DNA of 64,000 nt from Cannabis sativa (Eukaryota; Streptophyta; Magnoliopsida; Rosales; Cannabaceae): the NCBI RefSeq assembly GCF_029168945.1, contig NC_083604.1, positions 46,681,686 through 46,745,685 of the forward strand. Direction: 5' to 3'. The notes beneath the pieces were generated by a model. The model was given only the letters and a program-made list of their open reading frames with translations, was not told the origin of the DNA and did not search any database. How positions within the stretch are numbered: the stretch's first letter is position 1; the number at the start of each line of letters is the position of its first letter. The translations under genes and the position numbers were made by a program. This document shows, piece after piece, positions 60,455 to 64,000 of this stretch.

Positions 60455-62359
60455 GGTCTGTCCTACGAGAAAGCATAGAGCAGGAGGCTTTTACTATCAC
60501 GAGACCCATACTAATGATCGCGAGATCATCGTAAGGCTACCCAATAAAAAAGGAGTTCAAGGATGACTTCTTTTGGACCACTTGTCTGTATCCAATTAAC
60601 TTCACTAAATTTCGAATCATACATAACTACTAAGTTCTCTCAAATCCTTGGTTTTGAGTTTTCTTTTTCTTTTGTACTTAACTAATTCTATTTTTTTTTC
60701 ATGTTTCTAGCGTTCACTAAGAGACCCATCTACACTCTAGAGATAAAGGAAAGACATGAGATCTTACTCAATCTTCCCTATGGCCTACGACCAGCTGACT
60801 TCTTGTTACAGGATAATAATCTAAAGGCATGTGCCCTTCTCGGTAGAGATCAGTGCACAATGACTTAAAACCCCAAGTTTCCAAACTAGCAGTAAGTCCC
60901 TATGCATGAGGATGAAGAAGACTAGGACTATGTTGTTCGCATCCACTACCTTAAAAACGTAACAATTAGGCCGCTTGAGGTAATAATCTTGGTGCTTGTG
61001 GATGGTCTCCTACTGTTCTTAGGGCCGATCGAACGACATTAGTTCAATTTAAGGATAGTCAATATAATTTATTCATTTAAAACTGTGTCGACTTAATGGC
61101 CCATAGGTTTGATAGTTATTATCCTAAACATCACGTCCAATTAAGTTGTGACAGCTCCTACTTTAGGATCATTGAACAGTATGAAACTAACTTTGATAGA
61201 GCTAGTTGTTCACATTAGGATATATCTCCCATTAACTATTTTGATCTTTATATCATTACTGGATATAGGGATTTTAGTAATTATTATAACAGTTCCTCCT
61301 CGTCTGAAGATTATGGTAATATTCTAAGTGGGAGATTTAGCCTCGCCACCTTTATACCTTTTGCTTGTACAAGTTTTAATGTTTTTTAATTTCTATCTCG
61401 CAAATATGCATTTTGAAGACCCTCTATGCAGTCCAACTGGTCCCACTAAGCGAGGCAAGAAAAGGACAGCCTCTGTGGAAGCTACCTGTAGATTAAACCC
61501 AGAAGTTACAAAGAGAACCAAGAAGACTACTGATAAGAAATTTGCCTCAATCGAGCCAGAAAAGACCATAGCCACTTCTTCAGTGCCAACAATTTCAAGC
61601 TCTAGTAGACAGCCTTGGGGTCTATCCATCTGGTCAAATTTTTAGGTCTCAACCTATGCTAGTTTTATTGGAGCCCTCCTGTCCCCTTCCTATCATCGCA
61701 GACGTTGATGACTCGTTGTATGCTACCTAAAATTGGCGTCATTTCAAGACTTTCCAACAGGAGGACTGGGATTTAATCAACTAGGACAATTTTCAAGTCG
61801 TATGACAATGAGTGTTGATCTTCAAAAGTCAGTTAGTCCCAAATTTATAAAAATTTTGTATATCTTATTCATTGATTCCTTCTTCTAACCTCGTTTTTTG
61901 CAGGCTTCCTTCTTATCTTTTATGGCTCAGTAGAGGGGCTTCCAAAGTGTTACACCTCTTAGCATTGAACTTAGCAAATCTAACGACCAGCACGAGGTTT
62001 TGGCTAACCAATGGAATAAAACTCAAATGGAGATCTCTCAGTTGAAAAGGAATGCTAAAAACTAAGACAAATCCAAGAAGCCCTTTAAGATTAAGCTCGA
62101 AGCTGATCAAACCAGGATCAAAGAACTTCTTGAAGCTAACCAGATGGCCCAAACCAAATCCAACAAAAAGCTTGAAGAGGACAAATCGGATGCAAAGGTG
62201 AGGGTCAACTTGATGGCCAAGCTATCCATTTATAGAGCATGGATTGCAAATTCTGAGGTGGATTTGAGTTTCTTGGGTGCTAGAACCGATGAGATGCGAG
62301 CATACAGTGAGCAGACCAAGAAGGATGAGGTTGGTTATGCTGAAGAAGGCAAGGTTTAA
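60455..62359 (+). pseudogene. Decayed antisense gene (Transposase_28-type) of the second Tat element
   Basis: Parts match the gene at 9552-11670 in order. An exon-1 tail (EFKDDFFWTTCLYP) lies at about 60550-60600. A T-rich intron ends TTTCTAG at 60710. The exon-2-like frame 60711-60865 (KRPIYTLEIKERHEILLNLP) recalls RPAQPTLDATSKETAEILGS. A Lys/Arg-rich piece lies at 61410-61620 (KRGKKRTASVEATCRLNPEV), and a C-terminal coiled coil in one frame from 61922 to 62359 with two stops. Its end (SIYRAWIANSEVDLSFLGAR) matches the DFDFSLLGAGAAEM end of the intact gene. It is far diverged and not functional. The homology call rests on order and weak motif likeness. Confidence 0.65.
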
Positions 62360-62499
62360 GAAAAAGAAGAAGAAGAAGGTCCTCTAACTCTTTAATTATG
62401 TAGAGTTAGTTTTTATCATTTCAATTTTCAAACAATGGCCATTTGGCTGAGACAATGTTTTGCCCCTTGTGGCATTTATTATGTAATATATTAATTTTT

Positions 62500-62876
62500 A
62501 GAGTAATTTGCGGCATAAATACCTAAATTTAATTTCCAGTTGTAAATAAATACTTAAGTTTAATTTTTGGCGATAATAATACCTAATAAGTTATATTTTT
62601 GGAACTCTGTAGGTACCTAATTGTTAATTATTAAGTCATTATCCACGTGTCATTTTCTTATTGGTATATTTAAATTAATTTTTTTCAAAAAAATAAAAAT
62701 TTAATGACTTGGACCAATCAAGAATTGCCACGTGGAAATTTACTTAACACTTAACAGTCAGGTACCTACAAAAGTTCCAAAATTATAACTTAGGTATTAT
62801 TACCGCCAAAAATTAAACTTCGGTATTTAATTGTAACTGGGAGTTAAGCTTAGGTATTTATGCGGCAAATTACTCT
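62500..62876. mobile_element. Foldback MITE with arms of about 180 bp
   Basis: 377 bp that is almost entirely an inverted repeat. It begins AGAGTAATTTGCGGCATAAA and ends TTTATGCGGCAAATTACTCT. The match goes on through ATACCTAA, TTTAATTTTTGGCG and GGTACCT to a G-box-containing CCACGTG near the centre. The flanks AATTTTT and AATTTTC (62493-62499 and 62877-62883) may be a 7-bp target duplication with one change. No coding capacity; the superfamily is not settled. Confidence 0.85.
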
Positions 62877-63699
62877 AATTTTCATTTGCTTTGTTGGATG
62901 GCCACAATTACTATAATTATATTTTTTAATGCCATCTTACCTTGCTTTATTTGAGTTATGAATGTTTTTGAATATTGTATTTTTGCCCACAAGTAAACAA
63001 AACATCTTTCTCAATTTAAGTTAGGATATATTGCGAACTTAAATATCCTTGCATAATTAAATATATTTTGATGGATTTATGTATGAGCAATTAGTATTTT
63101 ACCATATTATGTGCGACCAGTTAATATTCTACCATAATTTATTTTTTTAGAGAACTTTAAATATTTTGAACAGTTTTTAAAACTGCTTTAAATACTTCTC
63201 GATTTCTTGTATATGAATAGTTAATTCTCTACTCATACTTTAGCTTGCGTATTATTATTCAAGACACACTTGACACTAGGGTATCTCGTTTATAATACAT
63301 GCTATAATATGCAAGCTGTTATTTATTCAGATTGCATTTAGCTTTGTGTTGTTTATGAGACTTAGAAGTCTCTCTTACAACTGCTATTTTTATATTTCTA
63401 CTTTAAGAAAGGTTTCAAAGTATTCGACTTTATGATGCTCAGGACCAGATTATAATCAAGCACCTTTTTTTTTGTAAAAAAAATTATTTTCTATGTCTTA
63501 GCGAGCCTAGTTATTTTAGCATACACTTCTAGGTAATACTTAGCTATTGTATATGTATATGCCCCCCAAGTAATTTTAAAGAAATGAGATTTTATGATTA
63601 CTTAAAACATTCAACTTTATTAAAATAAAGAACATTATATACAAGCATCATCTTAATACAATAAAATAAAATACTTGTAATAAGACCTTAGATGTTCAT
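62877..63699. other. AT-rich spacer in the second Tat remnant
   Basis: This matches the position of the 430-bp spacer after pol in the intact element but is about twice as long. I see no ORF of note, no repeat array and no RNA gene in it. Confidence 0.5.
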
Positions 63700-64000
63700 T
63701 GTTCTAGGATTTTTTTATTAGTAAGCCATTAAGCCATGCTAATTGATAAACTCCAGTTCCAACCACAGCTTCAAAACAAACGGGCCTTCCCAATTTGGCT
63801 TAAATACTCTTGCTGATGGATCTCGCGTATTTGCAAATACGCATCTTAACACCAAATCACCTACTTTAAAAAGTCTTTTTTGAACCCTTTTATTAAAGTA
63901 TCTTGTGATGCAATGTTGATAAGCAGCGAGGTAATTTGTGACTCAATGCACTTTTCTTCAAGTAGATCCAAGGACATACTGGAGGAGTTCCTGGTTTTAT
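63700..64000 (-). pseudogene. C-terminal end of Pol (integrase tail) of the second Tat element
   Basis: Reading down from 64000 on the minus strand: a DLLEEK-like start, then YQHCITRYFNKRVQ, LFKVGDLVLRC and KPNWEGPFVLK, which parallel YQQRTARYFNSKVK, LRVGDLVLRR and DNWEGPYVI of the intact Pol. At least two frame changes and a stop interrupt it. The rest of pol lies beyond the window. Confidence 0.8.

Larger units (their letters stand above)
60455..64000 (-). mobile_element. Remnant of a second Tat-lineage element (minus strand, 3' part)
   Basis: The minus-strand pol end at about 63716-64000 and the plus-strand antisense gene (60455-62359) reproduce the arrangement of the intact Tat element at 8870-11670. 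A foldback MITE (62500-62876) lies between them. No LTR of this element is in the window; the copia LTR ending at 60454 cuts it off on one side and the window edge on the other. Confidence 0.75.

Overview
The window is plant nuclear DNA, almost certainly from a flowering plant and probably a eudicot. It consists of transposable elements nested inside one another, as in pericentromeric or other gene-poor heterochromatin. The evidence is a near-complete Tat-lineage Ty3/gypsy retrotransposon with a second RNase H, two chromodomain-type Ty3/gypsy elements (Tekay/Del-like), many copies of one very AT-rich Ty1/copia-like family with about 1.9-kb LTRs, CACTA-like and foldback MITE sequences, and long GA microsatellites. 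I see no host gene, tRNA, rRNA or organellar gene. The species cannot be named from the sequence alone.

Layout. 1-14825: the 5' leader and 5' LTR of a minus-strand copia-like element (M1). Its LTR is split by the Tat element (2200-13778; TSD TAATT; identical-length 866-bp LTRs with 8 differences by eye). The Tat element carries gag-pro, then pol (RT, RNase H, second RNase H, integrase), and on the opposite strand an intron-containing Transposase_28-type gene with what looks like its own promoter. 14826-15413: CACTA-like remnant. 15414-44396: a composite minus-strand copia-like element (M2). Its 3' LTR is split by chromovirus A (16087-33555, TSD AGGGA), whose gag is in turn split by a plus-strand copia element (P1, 22034-29848). 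M2's interior is split by a solo LTR (36423-38319, TSD CACAA). 44397-49969: 5' half of chromovirus B. 49970-60454: an old copia LTR split by copia element P2 (49997-59578, TSD ATATA), which contains an inverted partial copy M3. 60455-64000: an old minus-strand Tat relative that keeps the antisense gene and the end of pol, with a foldback MITE between them.

How the parts work together. Each Ty3/gypsy element encodes Gag, protease, RT/RNase H and integrase for its own copying. The Tat element is nearly intact: a single in-frame TGA separates gag-pro from pol in one continuous frame. Chromovirus A is dead, with eight stops, mostly of the C-to-T type. The copia-like family keeps LTRs, primer site and polypurine tract, but its protein regions are reduced to fragments and no reverse-transcriptase catalytic motif is visible, so its copies were probably spread by enzymes supplied in trans.

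The most notable unit is the antisense gene of the Tat element (9552-11670 minus; promoter and possible 5' leader out to about 12750). It has clean GT-AG introns that restore one 653-residue frame, ACGT-core and TATA-like motifs upstream, and two long hairpins in its presumed 5' intron. A decayed relative at 60455-62359 keeps the same order of parts.
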